From the NCBI GenBank assembly GCA_022565395.1, contig JAIUMV010000007.1:62001-126000 (forward strand): a stretch of 64,000 nucleotides of DNA, given 5' to 3'. The position numbers and the translations under genes were made by a program. Of the stretch, positions 42,975 through 52,811 are shown in pieces. Below the pieces are notes generated by a model that worked only from the letters and a program-made list of their open reading frames with translations, was not told the DNA's origin and made no database searches. The stretch comes from Marinobacter sp. (GTDB taxonomy: Bacteria > Pseudomonadota > Gammaproteobacteria > Pseudomonadales > Oleiphilaceae). Each line of letters begins with the position of its first letter. The stretch's first letter is position 1.

Positions 42975-44048
42975 ATGACTTCGTTACCATCGCCGGATCT
43001 TTTCGTGGGCTCTGCGTCACTACTGGGTGAGAAGAGTGGTGCACAGCCTGATCTCGCCGCCTGCCAGGCACTGGTCAGCCGTTTTGGCCATCAGTCCAGT
43101 GCTTACTTCAATCTGCAGAGCGGCGTCAGGCGCTTCGGTGCCCGGGGTTTGGGGTTTCTGTCTTATCGACCGGTGAAGTGTCTCGGCCGTGTCTTCAACT
43201 TTGTTTTTGCCAATCCCGTCTGTGAGCCGCGCATGCGCCGCTGGCTGTTGCGCGCCTTTTTGAATTCGGTACCCGGTCGTCATCTGTTTGTTGGGGTCGA
43301 TGCTGAGGTGGCGGCTGACCTGGCCAGCCTGGGTTTTCACTTGAATGAATTTGGTACGGAATACAGTTTGCCATTGGCGGAGTTTTCGCTGGCGGGCAAG
43401 GCAAAAAAGCAGCTGAGGCACGCCGCTAATCTACACCACCGTGCGCCGGTATCGGTGCTGGAGCAACCCTGGCAGGATGTTGATGGCGCCGCAGTGAAGG
43501 CCCTTTCAGAGGCCTGGCGGCAGCACAAGGCGGTGGGTAGCCGTGAGCTACGGCTGCTGACACGCCCACCGGTGTACGGCGATGAGTGGGGTGTGCGGAA
43601 GTTCTACGCCTATGATGGTGATGGCCGGCTGCTGGGGTTTGTGTTTTTCGATCCTTTCTTCGAGCAGGGCCAGGTGACTGGCTATACCGCCAACATTCTG
43701 CGGCAGGATCTTGAGCGCGCACCGACAGGTTTGCTGGATTACATCATCCTCACTGCCATGCAGGTCTTCCAGCAGGAGGGGGTAAGCCGGCTCTCACTGG
43801 GTATTGCTCCACTCCACGGGGTGGAGGCCATGGCGGGCGAACGGCGCCTGGTCAGGCATATCGCCCAGTTGCTGTATCAACATGGCAATCAGTTCTATGC
43901 GTTCAAGGCGTTGAGTTATCACAAGACCCGCTTCCGGGGCGAGGAGACCAAATGGTATCTCGCGACGGACCGCAGCAGTTGTTTCAGCATTGCGGTATCG
44001 GCGTTGCTGGGTACTCAGGTCCTGACCTTACCCTGGGCGCGGGCCTGA
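42975..44048 (+). CDS. DUF2156 / MprF C-terminal-like acyltransferase protein
   Basis: A soluble protein of 357 residues resembling the phosphatidylglycerol lysyltransferase C-terminal (DUF2156) domain, a double GNAT-like fold. Segments that fit include FLSYRPVKCLGRVFNFVFANP, FGTEYSLPLAEF with KAKKQLRHAANL, FYAYDGDGRLLGFVFFDPFF and LGIAPLHGVEAM. It lacks the flippase helices of full MprF. A role in aminoacyl-lipid or other transferase chemistry is inferred. GTG at 42969 and ATG at 42975 are both possible; I use the ATG. It converges on spoVR. Confidence 0.72.
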   Translation: MTSLPSPDLFVGSASLLGEKSGAQPDLAACQALVSRFGHQSSAYFNLQSGVRRFGARGLGFLSYRPVKCLGRVFNFVFANPVCEPRMRRWLLRAFLNSVPGRHLFVGVDAEVAADLASLGFHLNEFGTEYSLPLAEFSLAGKAKKQLRHAANLHHRAPVSVLEQPWQDVDGAAVKALSEAWRQHKAVGSRELRLLTRPPVYGDEWGVRKFYAYDGDGRLLGFVFFDPFFEQGQVTGYTANILRQDLERAPTGLLDYIILTAMQVFQQEGVSRLSLGIAPLHGVEAMAGERRLVRHIAQLLYQHGNQFYAFKALSYHKTRFRGEETKWYLATDRSSCFSIAVSALLGTQVLTLPWARA

Positions 44049-44058
44049 GCGTCAGAAG

Positions 44059-45612
44059 CTATTCGTCCGCGACAGGTTGCTTGGGAGGGCAGTGATAGTC
44101 TTCCACCAGTTCGCCGTCATCCACGCTTTCCAGATGCACGTCAAAGCCCCAGAGCCGGTGTACATGCCTGAGCACCTCTTCGGTATCATTACCCAGCGGT
44201 ACACCATCCACCGGAATATGCCGTAATGTCAGGGAGCGATCACCACGGATGTCCACATTCCATACCTGTATGTTCGGCTCGCGGTAGCTGAGGTTATATT
44301 GTCGTGCGAGTTTTTCCCGCAGCTTGCGGTAGCCGCTGTCGTCATGGATGGCGGTAATGCGGTAGAAGTCATCATCGTCATCATTACCTACAGCGAACAG
44401 TTTGAGATCCCGCATCACCTTGGGTGACAGAAACTGCAGGATAAAACTCTCGTCCTTGAAATTGTGCATGGCGAAGTGCAGTGTTTCCAGCCAGTTACTG
44501 CCAGCCACATCCGGAAACCATTCCCGGTCTTCGGCGGTGGGGTTTTCGCACATCCGCCGCAGGTCGCTGAAGATGGAAAAACCCAGGGTGTAGGGGTTGA
44601 TGCCGGAATACCAGGGGCTGTTGAACGGCGGCTGGTAGACCACGGCAGTGTGGCTCTGCAGAAACTCCAGCATGAAGCCGTCGTTCACCAGGCCTTTTTC
44701 ATACATGCGGTGCAGCAGGGTGTAGTGCCAGAAAGTGGCCCAGCCCTCGTTCATCACCTGAGTCTGGCGTTGCGGGTAAAAGTATTGGGCCAGTTTGCGC
44801 ACGATGCGGATGATTTCCCGCTGCCAGGTTTCCAGCAGTGGCGCGTTTTTTTCGATGAAGTAGAGAATGTTTTCCTGGGGCTCCAGGGGATAACGTTTCT
44901 TCCGGCGCTTGTGCTCGGCGTCGATTTCTTCCTTACGGGGAATGGTGCGCCACAGGTCGTTAAGCTGGCGTTGCAGGTACTCTTCCCGCTCCTTCTGACG
45001 GCGCTGCTCCTCAGCCGCGGAGATGGGGGCGGGGCGTTTGTAGCGGTCGACGCCGTAATTCATCAGGGCGTGACAGGAATCCAGCACCTGTTCCACCGCA
45101 TCCACCCCATGGCGCTCCTCGCACTCAGCCACATAACGGCGGGCGAACACCAGGTAGTCAATGATGGCACTGGCATCCGTCCAGGTGCGGAACAGGTAGT
45201 TACCCTTGAAGAAGGAATTGTGGCCATAGCTGGCATGGGCAATGACCAGCGCCTGCATGGGCAGGGTGTTCTCCTCCATCAGATAGGCAATACAGGGGTT
45301 GGAGTTGATCACAATTTCGTAGGCCAGCCCCATCTGGCCACGCTGGTAACGCTTGGAGGTGTTGAGAAACTGCTTGCCGAAGGACCAGTGGTGGTAGCCC
45401 ACCGGCATGCCAACGGAGCTGTAGGCATCCATCATCTGTTCAGCGCTGATCACCTCAATCTGGTTGGGGTAGGTGTCGAGCCCGAACTCCGCCGCGCACT
45501 TGGCAATTTCCTCGTCATAGCGGTGAATCAGTTCAAAGGTCCACTCAGAGCCGGTAGAGATGGGCTGCTGCTTTTCCAGGGGTTGCAGAAGATCACCGGT
45601 ATTTTCACTCAT
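44059..45612 (-). CDS. SpoVR-family protein (YcgB)
   Basis: A 517-residue cytoplasmic protein with SpoVR-family segments: [23 protein letters not shown] in the N-terminal part, [13 protein letters not shown] and [15 protein letters not shown] in the middle (a His/Glu-rich, metalloprotease-like stretch), and [13 protein letters not shown]. Biochemical function is unknown. It is the third gene of prkA-yeaH-spoVR, which is often co-regulated in stress or stationary phase. Its start overlaps the yeaH stop by four bases (ATGA). Confidence 0.92.
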   Translation of the reverse strand: MSENTGDLLQPLEKQQPISTGSEWTFELIHRYDEEIAKCAAEFGLDTYPNQIEVISAEQMMDAYSSVGMPVGYHHWSFGKQFLNTSKRYQRGQMGLAYEIVINSNPCIAYLMEENTLPMQALVIAHASYGHNSFFKGNYLFRTWTDASAIIDYLVFARRYVAECEERHGVDAVEQVLDSCHALMNYGVDRYKRPAPISAAEEQRRQKEREEYLQRQLNDLWRTIPRKEEIDAEHKRRKKRYPLEPQENILYFIEKNAPLLETWQREIIRIVRKLAQYFYPQRQTQVMNEGWATFWHYTLLHRMYEKGLVNDGFMLEFLQSHTAVVYQPPFNSPWYSGINPYTLGFSIFSDLRRMCENPTAEDREWFPDVAGSNWLETLHFAMHNFKDESFILQFLSPKVMRDLKLFAVGNDDDDDFYRITAIHDDSGYRKLREKLARQYNLSYREPNIQVWNVDIRGDRSLTLRHIPVDGVPLGNDTEEVLRHVHRLWGFDVHLESVDDGELVEDYHCPPKQPVADE

Positions 45613-46904
45613 GCGGCTTTCCTCTCAAACAGCTGACGGAATACCGGGAAGATCTCTGCCGGGTCCGCGATCTGCTGTATTGCAAAGCTGCGGGGATGCA
45701 GTGGGAGCAGCTTCTCGTACTCGTGCCAGAGCATCTGGTGATCCTGCGGGGTTATTTCCACATAGGCGTAATATTGCACCAGTGGCAGGATCTTCTCCGC
45801 CAGTAACTTGCTGCAGATAGGGGAGTCATCGTTCCAGTTGTCACCGTCGGACGCCTGGGCGGCATAGATGTTCCATTCACCCGGCGGATAGCGCTCGGTG
45901 ATGATGCGGTGCATCAGCTTGAGGGCGCTGGACACGATAGTGCCGCCGGTTTCCCGTGAGTAGAAAAACTCTTCCTCGTCCACTTCCTTGGCACTGGTGT
46001 GATGGCGGATAAACACGACTTCAATTTTCTTGTAGTTCTTCTTCAGAAACAGATACAGCAGGATGAAAAAGCGTTTGGCAATATCCTTGTGCATCTGAGT
46101 CATGGAGCCAGAGACATCCATCAGGCAGAACATGACGGCACTGGTGGCGGGTTGCGGGAGGCGGGCGTGCTGGCGGTAGCGCAGGTCAATCTCATCGATC
46201 CAGGGGATACGGCGCAGGTTGCCTTTAAGCCGCAGTATCTCGTCCTCCAGTGCGCGGATCTGGTCATCGTGGCTGAAGGCCGGGTCCTGCTCGGCCGGCG
46301 CCGCACGCAGGGCTTCCAGTTCTGTTTCCAGCGTCTTGATCTTGCGCCGCCGGGCGCCGCCCAGGCTCAAACGTCGGGCGTGGGCGCCGCGCAGTGAGCG
46401 TACAACATCCAGCTTGGCTGGAATGCCCTGATTGGTGAAGCCAGCCCGGACGTATTTCCAGGACTCCACGTCCTTCAGGCTCTTGCGCGCCAGGTACGGG
46501 AGCTCCAGATCATCAAACAGGAAATCCAGAAACTCTTCCTGTGTGATCTGGAAGGCGAACTCATCCATGCCTTCGCCATCCGGGTTGGGCTGGCTCCCTC
46601 CCTGACCCCTGCCAGTGCCGCCGGGTGGTTTGGGGATGGTGTCGCCTGCCACGTACTCCTGGTTGCCAGGGTGAACCACTTCGCGGTGACCGCCCTGCCC
46701 GTGGTGAAAAATAGGCTCGCTGATATCCCGGGAGGGTATGCTGATACTCTCGCCACGCTCAATATCGGTGATTGAGCGTTTCTGCACAGCATCCGCCACC
46801 GCCCGCTTGATGTGCTCGCGATAGCGCCGCAGGAAGCGCTCCCGGTTAACCGCGCTTTTGTTTTTGCCGTTCAGACGGCGGTCCACAATGTGGGTCATAC
46901 CCAT
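45609..46904 (-). CDS. yeaH: DUF444 (YeaH/YhbH) protein with VWA-like domain
   Basis: A 431-residue protein starting [17 protein letters not shown]. The N-terminal third is basic, a Gly/Pro-rich linker follows (about residues 90-115), and the C-terminal half has a VWA-like domain with the MIDAS motif MDVSGSM ([17 protein letters not shown]) at about 265. Family function is unknown; it is almost always encoded beside prkA and spoVR. A long perfect hairpin lies between its start and the prkA stop. Confidence 0.92.
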   Translation of the reverse strand: MGMTHIVDRRLNGKNKSAVNRERFLRRYREHIKRAVADAVQKRSITDIERGESISIPSRDISEPIFHHGQGGHREVVHPGNQEYVAGDTIPKPPGGTGRGQGGSQPNPDGEGMDEFAFQITQEEFLDFLFDDLELPYLARKSLKDVESWKYVRAGFTNQGIPAKLDVVRSLRGAHARRLSLGGARRRKIKTLETELEALRAAPAEQDPAFSHDDQIRALEDEILRLKGNLRRIPWIDEIDLRYRQHARLPQPATSAVMFCLMDVSGSMTQMHKDIAKRFFILLYLFLKKNYKKIEVVFIRHHTSAKEVDEEEFFYSRETGGTIVSSALKLMHRIITERYPPGEWNIYAAQASDGDNWNDDSPICSKLLAEKILPLVQYYAYVEITPQDHQMLWHEYEKLLPLHPRSFAIQQIADPAEIFPVFRQLFERKAA

Positions 46905-46954
46905 GCTCAGCTCCCGTTACCAGCACTACAGTGCCCGGCTTGCCTGTCGCCACT

Positions 46955-46989
46955 TTGGGGAAACGCTGATCAATTCAGCGTTTCCCCAA
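46955..46989. repeat. Perfect 15-bp hairpin between prkA and yeaH
   Basis: TTGGGGAAACGCTGA and TCAGCGTTTCCCCAA pair perfectly across a 5-base loop. It begins 8 bases after the prkA stop. No T tract follows in the transcribed direction (AAGTG), so it is more likely an mRNA stability or partial-termination element than a strong terminator. Confidence 0.8.
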
Positions 46990-46996
46990 CACCTAC

Positions 46997-48919
46997 TTAG
47001 TGGGACTTGCGTACCCGCAGATACCACTCGGCCAGCAGCCGCACCTGTTTTTCGGTGTAGCCGCGTTCCACCATGCGCTCCACGAACTGGCGGTGTTTCT
47101 TCTGGTCTTCCTGGCTGGCTTTGGGATTGAAGGAGATAACCGGCAACAGGTCTTCTGTATTGGAGAACATCTTCTTCTCAATCACGCTGCGCAGCTTTTC
47201 ATAACTGAGCCAGGACGGGTTCTTGCCCTGGTTGTTGGCCCGTGCCCGTAGCACGAAGTTGACCACCTCGTTGCGGAAGTCTTTCGGATTGCTGATGCCG
47301 GCGGGCTTCTCGATTTTTTCCAGTTCATCGTTGATGGCAGAGCGATCCAGAATTTCACCGGTCTCCGGATCACGGAACTCCTGATCCTGTATCCACAGGT
47401 CGGCATAGGTCACATAGCGATCAAACAGGTTCTGCCCGTACTCGCTGTAGCTCTCCAGGTAAGCGGTCTGGATTTCCTTGCCGATAAATTCCACGTAGTG
47501 GGGGGCAAGGAACTCTTTGATGTAGCGCAGGTAGCGCTCCTGGGTTTCCGGCTGGAACTGCTCCTGTTCGATCTGTTTTTCCAGCACGTACAACAGGTGT
47601 ACCGGGTTGGCGGCAATTTCAGTGTTGTCGAAGTTGAAAACCTTGGACAGAATCTTGAAGGAGAAACGCGTTGACAGACCGTCCATGCCTTCGTTGACGC
47701 CGGCAGAATCACGATATTCCTGCATGGACTTGGCTTTCGGATCGGTATCCTTGATGTTCTGGCCGTCATAGACCTTCATTTTCGAATAGATACTGGAGTT
47801 TTCAGGCTCCTTCAGCCGCGACAGGACCGAGAACTGCGCCAGCATATTGAGGGTGTCCGGGGCGCAGGGTGCGCCGTGGAGGGATGAGCTGCGCAGCAGT
47901 TTGCGATAGATCTCGATCTCTTCTGACACCCGCAGGCAGTAAGGCACCTTGACGATATAGACCCGGTCCAGGAAAGCCTCGTTGTGTTTGTTGTTGCGGA
48001 ACGTCTGCCATTCCGACTCGTTGGAGTGGGCCAGGATAATGCCTTCAAAAGGCACCGACCCCATGCCTTCGGTAGTGTTGTAGTTGCCTTCCTGAGTGGC
48101 GGTCAGCAAGGGGTGCAGAACCTTGATGGGCGCCTTGAACATTTCCACAAACTCCATCAGGCCCTGATTAGCTTTACAGAGGCCACCGCTGAAGCTATAG
48201 GCATCCGGGTCATCCTGGGAGAAGTCTTCCAGCATGCGGATATTGACCTTGCCCACCAGTGCGGAGATATCCTGGTTGTTGTCGTCACCCGGCTCGGTTT
48301 TGGAGATGCCCACCTGGTCGAGAATGGACGGGTAGCGTTTGACCACCCTGAACTGACCGATGTCGCCACCAAACTCATGCAGGCGCTTGACCGCCCAGGG
48401 TGACATGATGGTTTTCAGGTAGCGGACGGGGATGCCGTATTCTTCCTCGAGGATAGGGCCGTCCTCGTCCGGATTGAACAAACCCAGTGGAGACTCGTTC
48501 AGTGGTGAGTCTTTGATGGCATAAAAGGGGACTTTCTGCATCAAATGCTTGAGCTTTTCCGCCAGTGAGGATTTACCTCCCCCCACCGGGCCCAGCAGGT
48601 AAAGGATCTGCTTCTTCTCCTCCAGCCCCTGAGCAGCATGGCGGAAGAAGGAGACAATATTTTCCACCGCCTCTTCCATGCCGTAGAACTCGGCAAATTC
48701 CGGATAGCGCTTGATTACCTTGTTGGAGAAAATACGGGACAGCCGGGTGTCTCTGGAGGTGTCAACCAGTTCCGGCTCGCCGATGGCCAGCAACATCCGT
48801 TCGGCGGCGGTTGCGTAGGCCGATGGGTCCTCTTTGCAGATCGCCAGATACTCCTCCAGGGAATACTCTTCCTCCTTGGTGGCGTCGTATCGGGTTTTGT
48901 AGTGCTGCAGAATGCTCAT
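46997..48919 (-). CDS. prkA: PrkA serine protein kinase / AAA-type ATPase (YeaG)
   Basis: A 640-residue cytoplasmic protein. The Walker A motif is LLGPVGGGKSSLAEKL (about residues 107-122) within the PrkA AAA region, followed by FEGIILAHSNESEW (Walker B-type) and the C-terminal PrkA kinase-like domain (about 390-640; CxxC-free, FSFKILSKVFNFD). Length matches YeaG. GAGGGG precedes the ATG at 48919. First gene of the prkA-yeaH-spoVR unit. In E. coli this operon responds to nitrogen limitation and stationary phase; the same control here is inferred. Confidence 0.96.
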   Translation of the reverse strand: MSILQHYKTRYDATKEEEYSLEEYLAICKEDPSAYATAAERMLLAIGEPELVDTSRDTRLSRIFSNKVIKRYPEFAEFYGMEEAVENIVSFFRHAAQGLEEKKQILYLLGPVGGGKSSLAEKLKHLMQKVPFYAIKDSPLNESPLGLFNPDEDGPILEEEYGIPVRYLKTIMSPWAVKRLHEFGGDIGQFRVVKRYPSILDQVGISKTEPGDDNNQDISALVGKVNIRMLEDFSQDDPDAYSFSGGLCKANQGLMEFVEMFKAPIKVLHPLLTATQEGNYNTTEGMGSVPFEGIILAHSNESEWQTFRNNKHNEAFLDRVYIVKVPYCLRVSEEIEIYRKLLRSSSLHGAPCAPDTLNMLAQFSVLSRLKEPENSSIYSKMKVYDGQNIKDTDPKAKSMQEYRDSAGVNEGMDGLSTRFSFKILSKVFNFDNTEIAANPVHLLYVLEKQIEQEQFQPETQERYLRYIKEFLAPHYVEFIGKEIQTAYLESYSEYGQNLFDRYVTYADLWIQDQEFRDPETGEILDRSAINDELEKIEKPAGISNPKDFRNEVVNFVLRARANNQGKNPSWLSYEKLRSVIEKKMFSNTEDLLPVISFNPKASQEDQKKHRQFVERMVERGYTEKQVRLLAEWYLRVRKSH

Positions 48920-49331
48920 AGTCGCCCCTCGTTCGCAATGGTCGATCTCAGTTACACGTTCTGTCCCCGTTAATGGTCAGGCAGGAGGCAAGTGGCGCTC
49001 CGGCCGGGTTCAAAAGGTTAGTGGAAGTTATTAGCTGGACCTTTGCGTAACCGCGAAAAGTCAGAGTTTCTGTTTTCAGCTTAGTCGAAGCTTTGAAACT
49101 TGGACAATCAAGCCTTGTGTCGGTTTCTTAATGCTCTGTGTCATTTTGTACGGTTGTAAGCCGTTGCCGGTTCTTCTGGAACTAAAGCAGATCTGTATCC
49201 TCGCAGACTCTCACGTTATACTGATCCAGCTGTGTACAAAAAACGCCCAGCCCGCCATGACCGAAGCCCGCCAGGGCTCCTGCCGCCGTTAGCCTGCTGA
49301 GCCCCATTTCATCCAGTGGGAGAGTGTGGGC
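48920..49331. other. Intergenic region between prkA and the serine hydrolase
   Basis: About 410 non-coding bases between divergent genes. It must contain both promoters. I see no convincing operator, repeat or RNA gene. Confidence 0.4.
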
Positions 49332-51032
49332 ATGATCAATCAAAACGTATGTACTCTGAGTGCAGCCTGCCTGGCGTTAGGGCTACTGGCCGGCTGCGAT
49401 TCCAGCTCCTCCGGCCCGACCTCCCTGGCGGCCAGCTGCGCGTCCACGCTGCCCAATGAGACCGATCAGCAGGCCTACCTGCAGTTAGGGGGAGCTTTTG
49501 ATACCCTCAAGCATGTCAGCGGCGAGAAAATGACCCGCATGATCGACAACGAAATCCGTAAACGTATGTGTGACGAGCGCATCGCCGGACTTGGCCTGGG
49601 GCTGGTGTGGCACGGAAATCTTGTGTACGTCAAAGGCTATGGCTGGGCGCGAGGGTATCGGGGCGCCGGAGACAACAGTCCTCAGGTTATGGTGCGAGGG
49701 CAGCGTACCCGTTTCCGTTGGGCCTCGGTGTCTAAAACCGTGACCGGGCTGGCAGCCTCCATCGCCGCCCAGGAAGTGTTTCCTGACGGCTCCCCCCTGT
49801 TTGATCTGGACTCGGAATTGACCCTGGCCTATCGCGGGTGTGATGACCTGGGCCAAGGCTGCGTCTTCTCCATGCCCGGGGCTTACTATACCAATTGGGA
49901 TGAAGAGGATGACGAGAGTGACTGGTCAGGCGTCTTTCTGCTTTCTCTGACCTCTGCTGACGCACCCATAACGGTCCGGATGCTGCTGGCCAACCGATCC
50001 GGGATCATGCATTACGGGCAGTATGATCCTGGCTGGGCAAACGGCGGTGTACCCTCGGAGAGCGCCAAATCCCTCAATGACGACTTTGGCTGGGCGATTG
50101 ATCAATTCACCAGCAATCCTCTGCTGTTCCTGCCAGGCACCCGCTACAACTATTCCAGCTTCGGCTTTAACATGGCGGGTACGGCGTTGGACATAGTGAC
50201 TGAGCCGGTCATTGGCGGTTTTTGGCCCTATGTGGCGCAACGTATCGCCTCCAAGACTCAGCCATCGCCCATGGTGTTTTTCCACCCGGATGACCTGTAT
50301 GACCCCCAGTATCAGTCGGCACCCTGGTATACCGCGGGTAACCGGGCTTCCGGCTATTATCGGGATAGCGATACCAACCAGATCCTGCGCCGCAATCCTA
50401 TCGGTGACGTGAGCTGGAAACTTCCGGGTGGTGGCTTTATTTCCACGGTGGCTGATATGGCGCTTTATGCAGAGGGGCTGCTCAATTACCGCTTTCTCAG
50501 CGAGGCGCGCTCCAATGAAATGTGGACGCCTCAGGAAGGCATTGTAACCGGCGGTATGACGCCGACGTCAGGGTATGCCCTGGGGTTCAACATGTCCGTC
50601 AACTACGGCGAACGTATGGCTTCCCATAACGGTCGCCAACAGTCGAGTCGCACCCGCCTGGTGATCTACCCGGATGGCGAAGACCCAAGTGTCGGTAAGT
50701 TGGCTATCGTACTGATGTCAAACTCAGAGTATGCGGATCTGCCTGCCATGGCCGACGCGATTGACGCCCTGCTACGGGAGCCACTGATTCCTGATCCGGC
50801 CAGTCAGTTATCCATTCTTCACCAGAGCAGTAGCCCTGATGGCACCTCGCTGTCCTTTGTGGATGGACGGGGGCGGCAACTGACCTATCTGGATCCGGAA
50901 AACGATTTCCTGGCTGCACCCGATTTCAGGGTGCCGACCGGGCATAGCTATAACTTCAGCCTGGACCGCACACGACAGGTGCGGTCTTCAGACCCGGACA
51001 TGGGGCAACGGGATGATCTCGGCGACAGGTAA
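49332..51032 (+). CDS. Serine beta-lactamase-like (class C fold) lipoprotein hydrolase
   Basis: A 566-residue lipoprotein. The signal peptide ends in the lipobox LLAGC (residues 18-22), followed by a Ser-rich linker (DSSSSG). The beta-lactamase-fold domain has the nucleophile motif SVSK in WASVSKTVTGL and YSS in YNYSSFGFN at the place of the usual YxN, similar to LACTB-type enzymes. HNGRQQSSRT is in the place of the third motif. It probably acts as an esterase or peptidase in the periplasm, not necessarily against beta-lactams. GGGAGAG lies before the ATG at 49332. Confidence 0.85.
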   Translation: MINQNVCTLSAACLALGLLAGCDSSSSGPTSLAASCASTLPNETDQQAYLQLGGAFDTLKHVSGEKMTRMIDNEIRKRMCDERIAGLGLGLVWHGNLVYVKGYGWARGYRGAGDNSPQVMVRGQRTRFRWASVSKTVTGLAASIAAQEVFPDGSPLFDLDSELTLAYRGCDDLGQGCVFSMPGAYYTNWDEEDDESDWSGVFLLSLTSADAPITVRMLLANRSGIMHYGQYDPGWANGGVPSESAKSLNDDFGWAIDQFTSNPLLFLPGTRYNYSSFGFNMAGTALDIVTEPVIGGFWPYVAQRIASKTQPSPMVFFHPDDLYDPQYQSAPWYTAGNRASGYYRDSDTNQILRRNPIGDVSWKLPGGGFISTVADMALYAEGLLNYRFLSEARSNEMWTPQEGIVTGGMTPTSGYALGFNMSVNYGERMASHNGRQQSSRTRLVIYPDGEDPSVGKLAIVLMSNSEYADLPAMADAIDALLREPLIPDPASQLSILHQSSSPDGTSLSFVDGRGRQLTYLDPENDFLAAPDFRVPTGHSYNFSLDRTRQVRSSDPDMGQRDDLGDR

Positions 51033-51050
51033 ACCTGGTCAGAGGCTCCC

Positions 51051-51710
51051 TTAGTCCTTTCTGGTCAGCATGAATACGCTCTCGGTGGCGCTGCTTAGCC
51101 CCCGGCGTTTGGCAAAGGGGTCATCCTTGGCCAGGTGTTGGGTGACCAGCTTACTGATGTGGTAGTCCGCACCGTAGAGGTTATGGACCTCCTCGTCGCT
51201 GACATTGAAAGGCGGGCCCTGCATCTCCCGGTTATCGTAATCCAGAGTGATCAGCAGGATGCGCAGGTCATCCGGGGTGACAGCGGTGAGATGCGCTACA
51301 TACTCCCGGCGCATGGCTGGGGGAAGCGCAATCAGGGCCGCGCGGTCATACACCAGTCGCACGTGGCGCACGTCGTCGGGCACCAGTTGGAAGAAGTCGC
51401 CACACCAGAGCTGCAGGCTGTCGTGACGGAACACGGTAAATGGCTGACCGGGGTGTACCTTGGCGGAGGTGGCGCCTTCTTCAAAGAAATCCTTGCAGGC
51501 AACCTCACTCAGCTCTACCCCAATCACCGGATGGCCCAGGTCGTGCAACCACCACATGTCATGCGCCTTGCCGCACAGGGGTACCAGTACGGTATCCTCC
51601 GGGTAGCCCCCGAGGCTGCTCCAGTGTTCGCGCAGGTACTGGTTGACGGTGCCCTGGTGGAAACCAATTTCTTTATTGGCCCAGCGAGTGTGCCAGAATT
51701 CATGTTCCAT
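51051..51710 (-). CDS. tpm: Thiopurine S-methyltransferase family protein
   Basis: A 219-residue SAM-dependent methyltransferase. The start MEHEFWHTRWANKEIGFHQG and the cofactor region VLVPLCGKAHDMWWLHDLGH are typical of the TPMT family, with VIGVELSE next and YDRAALIALP in the middle. In Pseudomonas the enzyme methylates thiopurines and can detoxify selenium or tellurium oxyanions. It converges with the lipoprotein hydrolase gene 18 bases away and is divergent from the dehydrogenase gene at 51779. Confidence 0.93.
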   Translation of the reverse strand: MEHEFWHTRWANKEIGFHQGTVNQYLREHWSSLGGYPEDTVLVPLCGKAHDMWWLHDLGHPVIGVELSEVACKDFFEEGATSAKVHPGQPFTVFRHDSLQLWCGDFFQLVPDDVRHVRLVYDRAALIALPPAMRREYVAHLTAVTPDDLRILLITLDYDNREMQGPPFNVSDEEVHNLYGADYHISKLVTQHLAKDDPFAKRRGLSSATESVFMLTRKD

Positions 51711-51778
51711 CGTGATTCTCCCCCATGCTTTTCAGTAGTATGCACCTTGGATGATGCTTAAAGGATAGTAAAAAAGCT

Positions 51779-52741
51779 ATGAGAGCTGTTTTTCTGGATG
51801 CCGCCACACTGGGCGATGATGTTGAGCTGGCGCCCATCGCGGAGGCGGTGGACGAATGGGTATGTCATGACCACACCCCTGCGGACCAGACTCTGGCCCG
51901 TATTCAGGGCTTTGATACCGTAATTACCAACAAAGTGCGGCTCACGGCGGAGCACTTCGCGGCTTGCCCTGCCATACGCCAGGTGGCGGTCACGGCCACG
52001 GGCACCAATAATATAGATCTGGGCGCAGCCGCGCGGGCGGGTGTGCGTGTAGTTAACGTGATCCGCTATGGGCGGGCCGCAGTAGCGCAACACACGCTGA
52101 TGTTGATGTTGGCTCTGGCCGGACGTTTGCTGGACTATCACCGGGACGTACAGCAGGGTGCCTGGGGGCGCAGCCGCCAGTTTTGCCTGATGGATCACCC
52201 CATCATGGAGCTGGAGGGACGCACGCTGGGTATCGTAGGCTATGGTGACCTGGGCCAGGGCGTGGCCCGTCTGGCGGAAGCGTTCGGGATGCGGGTGCTG
52301 CTGGCGGCGCGTCCAGGGCAACCGCTGCAGGCTGCGGATGGTTTGCCACGGTTGCCGTTGGAGAAATTGCTGCCCCAGGTAGATGTGCTGTCATTGCATT
52401 GCCTGCTGACGCCTGAAACCCATCATCTGATCGGGCGCCGTGAGCTGGGCCTGATGCAGCCCCATGCCCTGCTGCTTAACACCAGTCGTGGTGGTTTGGT
52501 GGATGAACAGGCACTGGTTGAGGCCCTAACAGCCGGTAAACTGGCGGGTGCCGGGTTTGATGTGTTGAGTGAGGAACCACCCACGCAGGGCAATCCCCTG
52601 TTGGCGGAGGGAATACCCAATCTGATTGTCACCCCTCACTGCGCCTGGGCAAGCCGCGAAGCGCGCCAGCGCATGGTGAGTCTGACGGCTGAGAATCTGC
52701 GGGAGATGAAAGCAGGCACCTTGACCCGCTGGGTGGTTTAG
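51779..52741 (+). CDS. D-2-hydroxyacid dehydrogenase (HprA-like)
   Basis: A 320-residue NAD-dependent dehydrogenase. Cofactor motif GIVGYGDLGQG (about residues 147-157), catalytic Arg in NTSRGGLVDEQAL, Glu in SEEPPTQGNPLL and His in TPHCAW are all visible, with VTATGTNNIDLGAA earlier. It resembles glycerate/hydroxypyruvate reductase (HprA), though the substrate cannot be fixed from sequence alone. The start has a modest ribosome site (AAAGGATAGTAAAAAAGCT). Confidence 0.87.
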   Translation: MRAVFLDAATLGDDVELAPIAEAVDEWVCHDHTPADQTLARIQGFDTVITNKVRLTAEHFAACPAIRQVAVTATGTNNIDLGAAARAGVRVVNVIRYGRAAVAQHTLMLMLALAGRLLDYHRDVQQGAWGRSRQFCLMDHPIMELEGRTLGIVGYGDLGQGVARLAEAFGMRVLLAARPGQPLQAADGLPRLPLEKLLPQVDVLSLHCLLTPETHHLIGRRELGLMQPHALLLNTSRGGLVDEQALVEALTAGKLAGAGFDVLSEEPPTQGNPLLAEGIPNLIVTPHCAWASREARQRMVSLTAENLREMKAGTLTRWVV

Positions 52742-52811
52742 ACATTTTACGACATACTGGTGCGCAGGAATTTCCTGGCAATCACCGGACCAAGGCAGAC
52801 AAGGATCTGAT

